Assembly (NCBI RefSeq): GCF_000938255.1 | Contig: NZ_JYMR01000052.1 | Span: forward strand, 434,001 to 498,000 | Direction: 5' to 3' | Origin: Bradyrhizobium sp. LTSP849 | GTDB lineage: Bacteria > Pseudomonadota > Alphaproteobacteria > Rhizobiales > Xanthobacteraceae | DNA: 64,000 bases | In this document: piece after piece, positions 35,187 to 43,524 of the stretch | Layout of the letters: each line of letters starts with the position of its first letter | How positions within the stretch are numbered: the first letter of the stretch is position 1 | Made by a program: the position numbers and the translations under genes | The notes under the pieces: model-generated | Databases searched by the model: none | What the model was told of the DNA's origin: nothing | What the model saw: only the letters and a program-made list of their open reading frames with translations

Positions 35187-36289
35187 CTGACTCGAAGCAG
35201 GTGAAGCTGAAGCCCGGCGACACCATCGGAATCCTCGGCGGCGGCCAATTGGGCCGGATGCTGGCAATGGCCGCGGCACGGCTCGGCCTGCGCTGCCAGG
35301 TGTTCTCGCCCGATCCGGATTCGCCGGCCTTCGACGTCGTGCTGAACGCGACCTGCGCGGAATATGCCGATGTCGAGGCGCTGGAGCTGTTCGCCAACGA
35401 CGTCGACGTCATCACCTACGAATTCGAGAACGTGCCGTCTGCCGCCGCGATGGTGCTGGACGCGCGCCGCCCGGTGCTGCCCAATCGCAAGATCCTGGAG
35501 ACCACCCAGGACCGGCTTGCCGAAAAGGATTTTGTGACGCGCCTCGGCATCCGCACGGCCGCCTATGCCGACGTCACCTCGGTTGCTTCGTTGCGCGAGG
35601 CGATCGTTAAAATCGGCCTTCCCGCCGTGCTGAAGACCCGCCGCTTCGGCTATGACGGCAAGGGCCAGGCCATCATCCGCGAGGGCGACGACATCGCGAA
35701 AGTATGGACCAGCCTCGCCACCAAATCGGCGATCCTGGAAGCCTTCGTGCCGTTCGAGCGCGAGATCTCCGTGATCGCCGCGCGCTCGGCCACAGGCCAG
35801 GTCGAATGCTTCGACGTCACCGAGAACGAGCACCGCGACCATATTCTGAAGATATCCCGTGCGCCCGCGCAGATTCCGGACGCGCTCGCCGAAGAGGCGC
35901 GCAGCATCGCCGGCAAGATCGCAACTGCGCTCGATTATGTCGGCGTGCTGGCCGTGGAGATGTTCGTGCTCGCCAACGGCACCGGACCAAAGGTGCTGGT
36001 CAACGAGATCGCACCGCGCGTGCACAATTCCGGCCACTGGACGCTCGACGGCGCGTCCGTCTCGCAGTTCGAGCAGCATATCCGCGCCATCGCCGGCTGG
36101 CCGCTCGGCAAGCCCGTGCGCCACGGCGAAATCGTCACCATGACCAATCTGATCGGCGACGAGATCAACGATTACGAGACATGGCTGAGCGTGCCGGGCG
36201 CAACCGTGCACATCTACGGCAAGGGCGCACCGCGCCCCGGCCGCAAGATGGGCCATGTCACCGAAGTCAGGCCTTCGAAAGGCAAGTGA
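35183..36289 (+). CDS. purK: N5-carboxyaminoimidazole ribonucleotide synthase
   Basis: A 368-residue ATP-grasp enzyme that carboxylates AIR with ATP and bicarbonate, giving the PurE substrate. The N-terminal GILGGGQLGRMLAMAAARLG, the ATP-grasp parts LKTRRFGYDGKGQAIIREGD and the catalytic C-terminal NEIAPRVHNSGHWTLDGASV are intact. The start is GTG 35183, overlapping purE. A hairpin follows the stop. Confidence 0.96.
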   Translation: MTDSKQVKLKPGDTIGILGGGQLGRMLAMAAARLGLRCQVFSPDPDSPAFDVVLNATCAEYADVEALELFANDVDVITYEFENVPSAAAMVLDARRPVLPNRKILETTQDRLAEKDFVTRLGIRTAAYADVTSVASLREAIVKIGLPAVLKTRRFGYDGKGQAIIREGDDIAKVWTSLATKSAILEAFVPFEREISVIAARSATGQVECFDVTENEHRDHILKISRAPAQIPDALAEEARSIAGKIATALDYVGVLAVEMFVLANGTGPKVLVNEIAPRVHNSGHWTLDGASVSQFEQHIRAIAGWPLGKPVRHGEIVTMTNLIGDEINDYETWLSVPGATVHIYGKGAPRPGRKMGHVTEVRPSKGK

Positions 36290-36290
36290 G

Positions 36291-36316
36291 GGGACCGCGG
36301 CAAATGCCGCGATCCC
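36291..36316. terminator. Hairpin between convergent purK and aqpZ
   Basis: GGGACCGCGGCA and TGCCGCGATCCC pair over 12 positions with one mismatch and an AA loop. The location between convergent stops suggests a bidirectional terminator, although no U-run is seen. Confidence 0.45.
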
Positions 36317-36325
36317 GCTCGCCGA

Positions 36326-37048
36326 TCATGCCTTCTTCGCGCCCGCGACGACGCCCGTGGGCTCCTCGCTGAGCCAGCGATAGATCACCCCGCCCAGCGC
36401 GCCGCCGATCAAGGGCGCGACCCAGAACAGCCAGAGCTGCGCCAGTGCCCAGCCGCCGACGAACAGCGCGGGTCCGGTGCTGCGCGCTGGATTCACCGAC
36501 GTGTTGGTGACGGGGATGCTGACGAGATGGATCATCACCAGCGCAAGCCCGATCGCGAGCGGTGCAAAGCCTGCAGGCGCGCGGCCATGGGTCGAGCCCA
36601 TGATGACGAACAGGAACATCATGGTCATCACCACCTCGGTAATGAAGCACACGACCATGCTGTACTGGCCGGGCGAATGCGCGTCATAGCCGTTGGAGGC
36701 AAAGCCCTTGGTGACATCGAAACCCGGGGCGCCGCTTGCGATCACATAGAGCAACTGGGCGGCCACGATCGCACCGCAGACCTGCGCGATCACGTAAGGC
36801 AGGATCTGACCTGCCGGAAAACGCCCGCCGGCGGCAAGCCCGACCGTGACGGCGGGGTTGAGGTGGCAGCCCGAGATGTGGCCGATCGCGTAAGCCATGG
36901 TGACGACGCTCAAGCCGAAGGCCAGGGATACGCCGACCAGGCCGATGCCGACCTGCGGAAAGCCGGCCGCGATCACCGCGCTGCCGCAGCCTGCGAATGT
37001 GAGCCAGAACGTGCCGATGGCCTCGGCGGCATATTTCTTCATATCCAT
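36326..37048 (-). CDS. aqpZ: Aquaporin Z
   Basis: A 240-residue MIP-family channel with six membrane segments and two NPA half-helices: HLNPAVTVG and SVNPARSTG. The Arg after the second NPA and the His in the selectivity filter region (LVMIHLVSIPVTN) fit a water-selective AqpZ rather than a glycerol facilitator. The start ATG 37048 follows CAGGGGAGACGCC, a good ribosome-binding site. Confidence 0.94.
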   Translation of the reverse strand: MDMKKYAAEAIGTFWLTFAGCGSAVIAAGFPQVGIGLVGVSLAFGLSVVTMAYAIGHISGCHLNPAVTVGLAAGGRFPAGQILPYVIAQVCGAIVAAQLLYVIASGAPGFDVTKGFASNGYDAHSPGQYSMVVCFITEVVMTMMFLFVIMGSTHGRAPAGFAPLAIGLALVMIHLVSIPVTNTSVNPARSTGPALFVGGWALAQLWLFWVAPLIGGALGGVIYRWLSEEPTGVVAGAKKA

Positions 37049-37311
37049 GTGGCGTCTCCCCTGATTTCAAGATCTCCGGATCAACCTCCGGAAAAACGGC
37101 CCGTCTTTTGGCGCCAAATCACCCAAATTAGGACCGCACAGGGGAGTTTTCGCCCCATTTAATGGCTGAACTTGGCCCGAAAGGCCGCCTCACAGGTGGA
37201 CATGTCAGGTTTTGTCTGATACATCCGCGCCCTCAAGGTTAAGGGCCGGGCGTTTAGCCATCCCCTTAGACTTACCAGAATTCAAATCCGATCCACTGAA
37301 GAGGATGCCGC

Positions 37312-37620
37312 GTGCAGGTTCTCGTTCGCGATAACAATGTCGACCAAGCTCTCAAGGCGCTGAAGAAGAAGATGCAGCGCGAGGGCATTTTCCGCGAGAT
37401 GAAGCTCCGCGGCCATTACGAAAAGCCCTCTGAGAAGAAGGCCCGCGAAAAGGCCGAAGCCGTGCGCCGTGCGCGCAAGCTGGCCCGCAAGAAGCTCCAG
37501 CGCGAAGGCCTGCTGCCGATGAAGCCGAAGCCGGTGTTCGGCGCCGGTCCGGGCGGTGATCGCGGCGGTCGTGGCGGCCCGGGTGCGGGCGCAGGTGCAG
37601 GTCCGCGCGGTCCGCGCTGA
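37312..37620 (+). CDS. rpsU: 30S ribosomal protein S21 with glycine-rich tail
   Basis: A 102-residue S21 starting at GTG 37312 (MQVLVRDNNVDQALKALKKK after the start), with the basic core LRGHYEKPSEKKAREKAEAV and RRARKLARKKLQ. The tail, after about residue 72, is rich in Gly, Arg and Ala (GGDRGGRGGPGAGAGAGPRG), longer than in most bacteria. The ribosome-binding site GAAGAGG lies 8 bp upstream of the start. A strong terminator follows about 50 bp after the stop. Confidence 0.96.
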   Translation: MQVLVRDNNVDQALKALKKKMQREGIFREMKLRGHYEKPSEKKAREKAEAVRRARKLARKKLQREGLLPMKPKPVFGAGPGGDRGGRGGPGAGAGAGPRGPR

Positions 37621-37669
37621 TTTTGCCGAAGCTGCAGCACTGAGTTTTCCAAGAGTTTAGTTTTCAATG

Positions 37670-37698
37670 ACGCGGGCCCTGGGCCCGCGTTATTATTT
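37670..37698 (+). terminator. Rho-independent terminator after rpsU
   Basis: ACGCGGGCCC and GGGCCCGCGT are perfect inverted copies with a one-base centre, followed by TATTATTTT. The hairpin plus T-rich tail is a classic terminator for rpsU. Confidence 0.85.
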
Positions 37699-37762
37699 TG
37701 TAGCGGTGCCTTTCTGGGACGGGGCACTACAGATGCGGCACCAGCGCGCGAGCGAACCGTAG

Positions 37763-38410
37763 ATGGCCGACCCTTTCCCCCAGCCCGGCCTTGCACGGTC
37801 AGCTCGACCGTGCCGACGCCCGCTCGCTTTGGCGTTGATGGCGATCGCATTGTCCGGCTGTTCCTTCGACATGAGCTCGCTGATGCCCGAGAAGGACAAG
37901 CCACGGGAAGAGGCCAAGCCGATCGCCGCCGAGAGCGCTGTCAGCGCCGGGAACGTCAGCGAAGCACAGATCCACACGGCCAAAGCCCAGACCCTGGCAA
38001 AGTCAGGGGACACCACCGCGGCGCTCGACGAGTTCAATCGCGCCGTCGCGCTCGATCCCTACAATGCACAGGCCCTCTATGGCCGCGCCTTGATCTACCA
38101 GGGCACCAACGACCACGATTCCGCGATCGCCGATTTCGGCGCCGCGAGCGGGCTCAATCCCCAGAAGGCCGAACCGCTGCTCGGCCGCGCCATCAGCTAT
38201 CTCGCCACCGGCAAGGTCAAGGAGGCGGCAGCCGATCTCGATGAGGCCTCCGAAGCCGATCCGCACAACGCCCAGGTCTGGACGGCGCGGGGGCAGGCCT
38301 ATGAGCGGCTGGGCGACAAGACCAAGGCGGCTGCGTCCTACACCAAGGCCGTCTCGCTTCGCCCACGCGACGATGCCGCCCGCAGCGGTCTTGCCCGGGT
38401 CGGCGGCTGA
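37763..38410 (+). CDS. TPR-repeat lipoprotein
   Basis: A 215-residue protein. The N-terminal hydrophobic segment LALALMAIALSGC ends in a lipobox Cys near residue 33, suggesting a lipoprotein. Tetratricopeptide repeats occupy about residues 68-210: TLAKSGDTTAALDEFNRAVA, LDPYNAQALYGRALIYQGTN and DPHNAQVWTARGQAYERLGD. The upstream 20 residues are Pro/Arg-rich, so the true start may be the internal ATG (MAIALSGC). It probably scaffolds envelope proteins. Confidence 0.8.
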   Translation: MADPFPQPGLARSARPCRRPLALALMAIALSGCSFDMSSLMPEKDKPREEAKPIAAESAVSAGNVSEAQIHTAKAQTLAKSGDTTAALDEFNRAVALDPYNAQALYGRALIYQGTNDHDSAIADFGAASGLNPQKAEPLLGRAISYLATGKVKEAAADLDEASEADPHNAQVWTARGQAYERLGDKTKAAASYTKAVSLRPRDDAARSGLARVGG

Positions 38411-38437
38411 GAGATTTGGTGCAATGCAGGCGCCGTC

Positions 38438-39364
38438 TTAATCGGCGGTCGCGCTCTTGGGCAGGACGGCGTGGAACATCGACTTGACGCCGGACAACAT
38501 CTCGTCGGCGACATTGGTCTTCTTCGGCCGCGGCATGGGTCCGTCTGCGTCAGCGCGCAGATCGAGCGGCGGTGCAATCACCGGGACCGGAATATCGGCC
38601 GGCGGCGTCAGCCGGTTCGGGTCGTCATTGCCGACCGAGGCCGTGTAAGGCGGGTTCGCAGGCGTCTCGACAGACGGGGTCGACACCGTGATCGGCGGCG
38701 GCAACGGGCGCACGGCCGAGGGCATAGCGGTCACGACGCGCGGAGCGTCCTGAGCACGCGGCGCTTCGGGCGCGCGAGCGGCCTCCTGCGGCGCAGCTTC
38801 AGCCGGCTTCTCGGCCGCCTTGCTCTCAGGGAACTTACGCAGGCGCTCGATCGCGGCGCGCGCCAGATCGTTGGCATCGGGGCTCGCGGCCGCAGGCGCG
38901 GCGGACGGAGCCGAATTGGCCTCCACCACGGGAACGCTGGCGGGAGCGGTAACGGCCGGGGTGGACGCTGGCGTGGACTTGGCGACGGCTTTCTCACGCG
39001 CCGAGGACCGACTGCGCGGGCTAGCGGGAGCGGCATCGGCCGGTGCCGCGTCCGCAGCCTTGACGTCCGCGGCCTTGGTCTCAGCGCCCGGCTGGTCGAC
39101 CGGCTTATCGGCAGGCTTCTCGACCGCCGCCTTGTCCGTCACGTTCTTCTCGGAAATGCCTTTGGCCTTGACGCCGGGTGCCGGGAGGTTGGCGACATCG
39201 GCGGGCTTGCCGTTCTTGCCGGCTTGGGCAGGCGCCACCAACGCGGCTGGCGTATCCGCCGCCGGCCTGGCGTTGATGTAGTGATTAACGATGTAGGCCC
39301 CGATGATCGTGGCGAGCACCGAGGGGAAGATATCCATCGAGATTTTAGCGATGTATTTCAGCAT
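38438..39364 (-). CDS. Membrane-anchored Ala/Pro-rich protein of unknown function
   Basis: A 308-residue protein. One N-terminal membrane segment (IFPSVLATIIGAYIVNHYIN, residues 12-31) is followed by a low-complexity Ala/Pro/Lys region that would be periplasmic. No domain is visible. The C-terminal 30 residues (DEMLSGVKSMFHAVLPKSA) may form an amphipathic helix and look better conserved than the linker. ATG 39364 is chosen because it begins the anchor; upstream in-frame sequence is not hydrophobic. It could span the periplasm. Confidence 0.65.
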   Translation of the reverse strand: MLKYIAKISMDIFPSVLATIIGAYIVNHYINARPAADTPAALVAPAQAGKNGKPADVANLPAPGVKAKGISEKNVTDKAAVEKPADKPVDQPGAETKAADVKAADAAPADAAPASPRSRSSAREKAVAKSTPASTPAVTAPASVPVVEANSAPSAAPAAASPDANDLARAAIERLRKFPESKAAEKPAEAAPQEAARAPEAPRAQDAPRVVTAMPSAVRPLPPPITVSTPSVETPANPPYTASVGNDDPNRLTPPADIPVPVIAPPLDLRADADGPMPRPKKTNVADEMLSGVKSMFHAVLPKSATAD

Positions 39365-39481
39365 TTCTCGGCCACTCCCCGCGCGATCTGATGCGGGAAC
39401 TTTGAGGCATAGTAAGGGATCAACTGCGACGGATCGATGGCAATTGGTAACGTCAGCCCAAGGCGTCACGCAAGGCTTCAA

Positions 39482-39766
39482 CTAGGGCTTCAGCTCGATC
39501 TCAAGGAACACGATCTCGGTTGAGGTTTCGTTAAGCACATCATGTTGGACGCCGGCCTTGCGAAAATAGGATTTCCCGGCCGCAAGCTGCGCCTTGGAGC
39601 GCTCACCATTGGGCGCCACGATGGTCATTTCGCCGGCGGCCACGGGAACGATCACGTAGTCCATCCCGTGGGTGTGATGCCCGGTGGCGCTGCCCGGGGC
39701 GAGCCGCCATTCGGTCACCCGGACTTCTTCGTTGTCGATTTGAACCTCGGACTGGGCGGCGAGCAT
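39482..39766 (-). CDS. Small cupin-domain protein
   Basis: A 94-residue single-domain cupin. Metal-binding motif 1 is seen as GHHTHGMDYVIVPVAAGEMT (two His in HTH and a downstream Glu), and motif 2 around VQHDVLNETSTEIVFLEIEL. The substrate is not predictable. It lies 11 bp after the Ca2+/H+ antiporter stop in transcription order and is likely to share its message. Confidence 0.8.
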   Translation of the reverse strand: MLAAQSEVQIDNEEVRVTEWRLAPGSATGHHTHGMDYVIVPVAAGEMTIVAPNGERSKAQLAAGKSYFRKAGVQHDVLNETSTEIVFLEIELKP

Positions 39767-39777
39767 CGGAACCTCTT

Positions 39778-40875
39778 CTAGGGAACAAAGACCATAAACA
39801 CGAAGACCGCGAATACCACCATATGGACCAGTCCGAACAGGATGTTCGTCCTGCCGGTTCCGAAGGTCAGCATGCTCAGCAGGAATGTCAGGAACATCAG
39901 CGTGGTGTTCTGGGGATTGAGGCCCAGCAGCAGCTCCTTGTCGAGCACATAGGAGGCCAGCCCGACCGCTGGTATCGTCAGCCCGATCGTCGCAATCGAA
40001 GACCCGAGCGCCAGATTGATGCTCTTCTGGAGGTCATTCTTGCGCGCGGCCGCAATCGCCGAGACGCCCTCCGGCATCAGGATCAGGAGCGCGACCAGGA
40101 GGCCCGCGAACGCCGGCGGGGCGCCGATCCGGTCGGCGACGGCGTCGACGACCAGCGAGAACTTCTTGGCGAGGAGCACGACGGCCAGGAGCGAGACCAG
40201 CAGCAGCGCGATGGTGAGCCCCAGCATCCTGCCCGACAAATGAGCCTCGCCGCCCTCGCCGTCCGCCCGCTCGTGGACGAAATAATCCTTGTGCAGGACG
40301 GTCTGGGTATAGAGGAACACGCCGTAGAGCACGATCGTCACGAGATCGACGAAGCCGAGCTGCAGCGTCGAAAAGAAGGGCCCCGGCGTCGTCAGCGTAT
40401 AATTGGGCATGATCAGCGTGAGGGTCGCGAGCGCAATCAGCACGCTGAGATAGACGTTGGCGCCCGAGACCTGAAAACCCTGCTCGCGGTAACACAAACC
40501 GCCGATGAAGATGCAAAGCCCGACCAGCCCGTTGCAGACGATCATCACGACCGCGAACACGGTGTCGCGCGCCAGAGCCGGTGCCGGCTTGTCACCCAGC
40601 ATGATCGTGGTGATCAGCGCAACTTCGATGATGGTGACCGCCAGCGTGAGCAGCAGCGTGCCGAACGGCTCCCCGATCCGTTCCGCGATCACTTCGGAAT
40701 GATGAACGGCCGCGAACACGGTGCCGAACAGGATCACCAGCAGGACGATCGCGAACAGGCCGCCGCCCGCCGACAGGGTGAAGCCGTAGCCGGTCGCGGT
40801 CACGATCAGGAACAGCAGCACCGCCAAGGCGGGGAAGATCCATGATGACCGCGGCATCGGTCCGTGTGCGCTCAT
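39778..40875 (-). CDS. ChaA/CaCA-type Ca2+/H+ (Na+/H+) antiporter
   Basis: A 365-residue membrane antiporter with about eleven segments. Two CaCA alpha-repeat signatures are visible: GTLLLTLAVTIIEVALITTI (repeat 1) and LLILMPEGVSAIAAARKNDL with SINLALGSSIATIGLTIPAV (repeat 2). The acidic loop between the halves (HERADGEGGEAH) is typical of ChaA. ATG 40875 starts a conserved N-terminus; the longer frame upstream is not similar. The likely function is proton-driven calcium or sodium export. Confidence 0.88.
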   Translation of the reverse strand: MSAHGPMPRSSWIFPALAVLLFLIVTATGYGFTLSAGGGLFAIVLLVILFGTVFAAVHHSEVIAERIGEPFGTLLLTLAVTIIEVALITTIMLGDKPAPALARDTVFAVVMIVCNGLVGLCIFIGGLCYREQGFQVSGANVYLSVLIALATLTLIMPNYTLTTPGPFFSTLQLGFVDLVTIVLYGVFLYTQTVLHKDYFVHERADGEGGEAHLSGRMLGLTIALLLVSLLAVVLLAKKFSLVVDAVADRIGAPPAFAGLLVALLILMPEGVSAIAAARKNDLQKSINLALGSSIATIGLTIPAVGLASYVLDKELLLGLNPQNTTLMFLTFLLSMLTFGTGRTNILFGLVHMVVFAVFVFMVFVP

Positions 40876-40934
40876 GCAGACGATTCCTTCATTAGGGGAT
40901 CGATTATGCGCGAGAAGATCGCGCCCGTCAGCCC

Positions 40935-41735
40935 TCAAGCGCCATTGACGAATTGCCGCGCGGTCTCCAGAGCCCCAAAGTCGTCGAGATTTTCGTGTCC
41001 TCCGCCGGGAAACCGCACCAGCTTCTTGGGCTCACGGGCAAGCGCGAACAATCGCTCGCCGAATGTGATGGGAATCGCCGGATCGTTGGTACCGTGCATG
41101 ATCAGCAACGGCACCGCAACGCGTGCGATGCGCTCGTCGGAGCGAAACTGATCGCGCATCAGGAGACGAACCGGAACGAAGCGAAAGAGCGAAGCTGCGA
41201 CGTCGACCGTCGACGTGTAGGGGGCTTCCAGAATCAGCTTGCCGACCGGATGCTCGGATGCGGCTGCGACCGCAACGCCGGTCCCGAGCGAAAAGCCCCA
41301 GGCGATGATGCGCTGCGGGTCATAGCGCGCTGTCGCGAAGGCGTAGGCCGCCTCGGCGTCCTGCAAGAGGCCCCGCTCGCTCGGCGCGCCGGTCGAGCCG
41401 GCATAGCCGCGGTAAGACAGTGCGACGAGGCCAGTGCCGTCGGCTGTGATGCCCTTGAAGCGGTTGAGGCGCCCGGCGAGAAAATCGCCATTGCCCGGAA
41501 AGAACAGCACCACGGGATGTCCGGGCTTTGCCGGCACGTGCCAGACGATGACCTTCTCGCCATCGGATGTGGTCAGGACGTGTTCCTCGGCCGCCGGAAA
41601 TCCCGCGGCGGCGGGCGCCGTTCGCTCGGTGGTGGGAATCGGAAACAGCATGTCGCGCTGCTTCACGTAGATCAGGACGAGACTCGCGAAATAGCCGGCC
41701 GCAAGGACGATGACGATCCATTTCACGAATGTCAT
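40935..41735 (-). CDS. Alpha/beta hydrolase, BEM46/YfhR-like
   Basis: A 266-residue hydrolase with one N-terminal membrane segment (IVIVLAAGYFASLVLIYVKQ). The nucleophile elbow is GFSLGTGVA (Ser in the G-x-S-x-G position), the Asp is in HGTNDPAIP, and the catalytic His is in GGGHENL. The oxyanion region is LFFPGNGDF. This combination matches Bem46-like membrane-anchored serine hydrolases. The substrate is unknown. It lies 21 bp after pntB on the same strand. Confidence 0.87.
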   Translation of the reverse strand: MTFVKWIVIVLAAGYFASLVLIYVKQRDMLFPIPTTERTAPAAAGFPAAEEHVLTTSDGEKVIVWHVPAKPGHPVVLFFPGNGDFLAGRLNRFKGITADGTGLVALSYRGYAGSTGAPSERGLLQDAEAAYAFATARYDPQRIIAWGFSLGTGVAVAAASEHPVGKLILEAPYTSTVDVAASLFRFVPVRLLMRDQFRSDERIARVAVPLLIMHGTNDPAIPITFGERLFALAREPKKLVRFPGGGHENLDDFGALETARQFVNGA

Positions 41736-41756
41736 CGCTACGCCGCGGCTACGGCA

Positions 41757-43154
41757 CTACATCGCCTTGACGATGTTCTCGGTGACCTTCTTGGCGTCGC
41801 CGAGCAGCATCATGGTGTTGTCGCGATAGAACAGCGGATTGTCGATACCGGCATAGCCCGAGGCGAGCGAGCGCTTAATGAACATCACGGTGCCGGCCTT
41901 CCAGACCTGGAGCACCGGCATGCCGTAGATCGGCGAGGTCTTGTCATCTTCGGCGGCCGGGTTGGTGACGTCGTTGGCACCGATCACGAAGGCGATGTCG
42001 GCCTGCGCGAATTCGGAGTTGATGTCTTCGAGCTCGAACACCTCGTCATAGGGCACGTTGGCTTCGGCCAGGAGCACGTTCATGTGGCCGGGCATGCGGC
42101 CTGCGACCGGGTGAATGGCGTACTTCACCTCGACGCCTTCCTTCTTCAGGATGTCGCCCATTTCGCGCAGCGCATGCTGGGCTTGCGCCACCGCCATGCC
42201 ATAGCCGGGCACGATGATGACCTTCTGCGCGTTCTTCATGATGAAAGCGGCATCGTCGGCCGAACCGAGTTTCACGGGCTTCTGCTCGCCCGTACCGCCG
42301 CCAGCCGCCGCGGTCTCGCCGCCGAAGCCGCCGAGGATGACCGAGATGAAGGAGCGGTTCATCGCGTGGCACATGATGTAGGACAGGATCGCGCCCGAGG
42401 AGCCGACCAGTGCGCCGGTGATGATCAGGGCGGAGTTGCCGAGCGTGAAGCCGATGCCGGCCGCAGCCCACCCCGAATAGGAGTTCAGCATCGAGATCAC
42501 GACCGGCATGTCGGCGCCGCCGATCGGGACGATCATGAGCACGCCGAGCGCAAGCGCGATGATGACGATCAGCCAGAAGTCGAGCGCACTACCCGACATC
42601 ACCAGCCCGACGATGAAGAACACCAGCGCCACGGCGAGCGCGATATTGATGACGTGGCGGAACGGCAGAATGATCGGCGCGCCGCTCATCCGCGCGGACA
42701 GCTTCAGGAACGCGATCACCGAGCCGGTGAAGGTCAGCGCGCCGATGGCGACGCCGAGCGACATCTCGACCAGGCTCTGCGGATGGATGTTGCCGGGCGT
42801 GCCGATGTCGAAGGCCTCGGGCGCGTAGAACGCGCCGGCGGCGACCAGCACCGCGGCCATGCCGACCAGCGAGTGGAAGGCTGCGACCAGTTCCGGCATC
42901 GACGTCATCGGCACGCGGCGGGCGATCACCGCGCCGATCGCGCCGCCGATGGCGATACCGAGGATGACGAGGACCCAGGCCAGGCCGTCCGCCGGCGGAT
43001 GGCTGGCGAGCGTGGTGGCGACCGCGATCGCCATGCCGATCATGCCGAAGAAATTGCCCTGCCGGGATGAGGCGGGGCTGGACAGCCCGCGCAGTGACAG
43101 GATGAACAGCACACCCGCCACGAGATAAAGAACTGCAGCCAGATTGGCGTTCAT
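41757..43154 (-). CDS. pntB: NAD(P) transhydrogenase beta subunit
   Basis: A 465-residue subunit. It has an N-terminal membrane domain of about nine segments (domain II) and a C-terminal NADP(H)-binding domain III from about residue 290. The NADP fold is seen in KVIIVPGYGMAVAQAQHALR, IHPVAGRMPGHMNVLLAEAN and FVIGANDVTNPAAEDDKTSP. The enzyme makes NADPH from NADH using the proton gradient. It is third in the leftward pntA1-pntA2-pntB operon. Confidence 0.96.
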   Translation of the reverse strand: MNANLAAVLYLVAGVLFILSLRGLSSPASSRQGNFFGMIGMAIAVATTLASHPPADGLAWVLVILGIAIGGAIGAVIARRVPMTSMPELVAAFHSLVGMAAVLVAAGAFYAPEAFDIGTPGNIHPQSLVEMSLGVAIGALTFTGSVIAFLKLSARMSGAPIILPFRHVINIALAVALVFFIVGLVMSGSALDFWLIVIIALALGVLMIVPIGGADMPVVISMLNSYSGWAAAGIGFTLGNSALIITGALVGSSGAILSYIMCHAMNRSFISVILGGFGGETAAAGGGTGEQKPVKLGSADDAAFIMKNAQKVIIVPGYGMAVAQAQHALREMGDILKKEGVEVKYAIHPVAGRMPGHMNVLLAEANVPYDEVFELEDINSEFAQADIAFVIGANDVTNPAAEDDKTSPIYGMPVLQVWKAGTVMFIKRSLASGYAGIDNPLFYRDNTMMLLGDAKKVTENIVKAM

Positions 43155-43196
43155 CTCAGGTCCCCTTTGTCTTCGTCACCCCGAGGTGCACGCCGC

Positions 43197-43514
43197 TCAC
43201 TTCACCTTCTTCTTGTACATCGCCAGCATGCGCTGGGTGACAAGGAAGCCGCCGAAGATATTCACGCAGGCAAAGATCAGCGCGATGAAGCCGAAGCCGC
43301 GCGCCCAGCCCGAGCCGCTCGAGATCATGCCGACGCCGACCGCGAGCAGTGCGCCGACCACGATGACCGAGGAGATCGCGTTGGTCACGCTCATCAGCGG
43401 CGTATGCAACGCAGGCGTCACCGACCACACCACGAAATAGCCGACGAAGACGGCGAGAACGAAAATCGACAGCCGGAAGACGAAGGGGTCGACGACCTGT
43501 GCAACATGCTCCAT
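43197..43514 (-). CDS. pntA2: NAD(P) transhydrogenase alpha-2 membrane subunit
   Basis: A 105-residue subunit with three to four membrane segments that forms part of domain II. The family pattern LSIFVLAVFVGYFVVWSVTP with LHTPLMSVTNAISSVIVVGA is clear. Separate alpha-1 and alpha-2 polypeptides are typical of alphaproteobacteria. It is 10 bp after pntA1 and 42 bp before pntB. Confidence 0.95.
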   Translation of the reverse strand: MEHVAQVVDPFVFRLSIFVLAVFVGYFVVWSVTPALHTPLMSVTNAISSVIVVGALLAVGVGMISSGSGWARGFGFIALIFACVNIFGGFLVTQRMLAMYKKKVK

Positions 43515-43524
43515 GGCGGCTCTC

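Noticed and set aside
36291..36316. Riboswitch or attenuator upstream of aqpZ
   Set aside because: The hairpin lies after both convergent stops and not in a 5' leader, so a terminator is the simpler reading.
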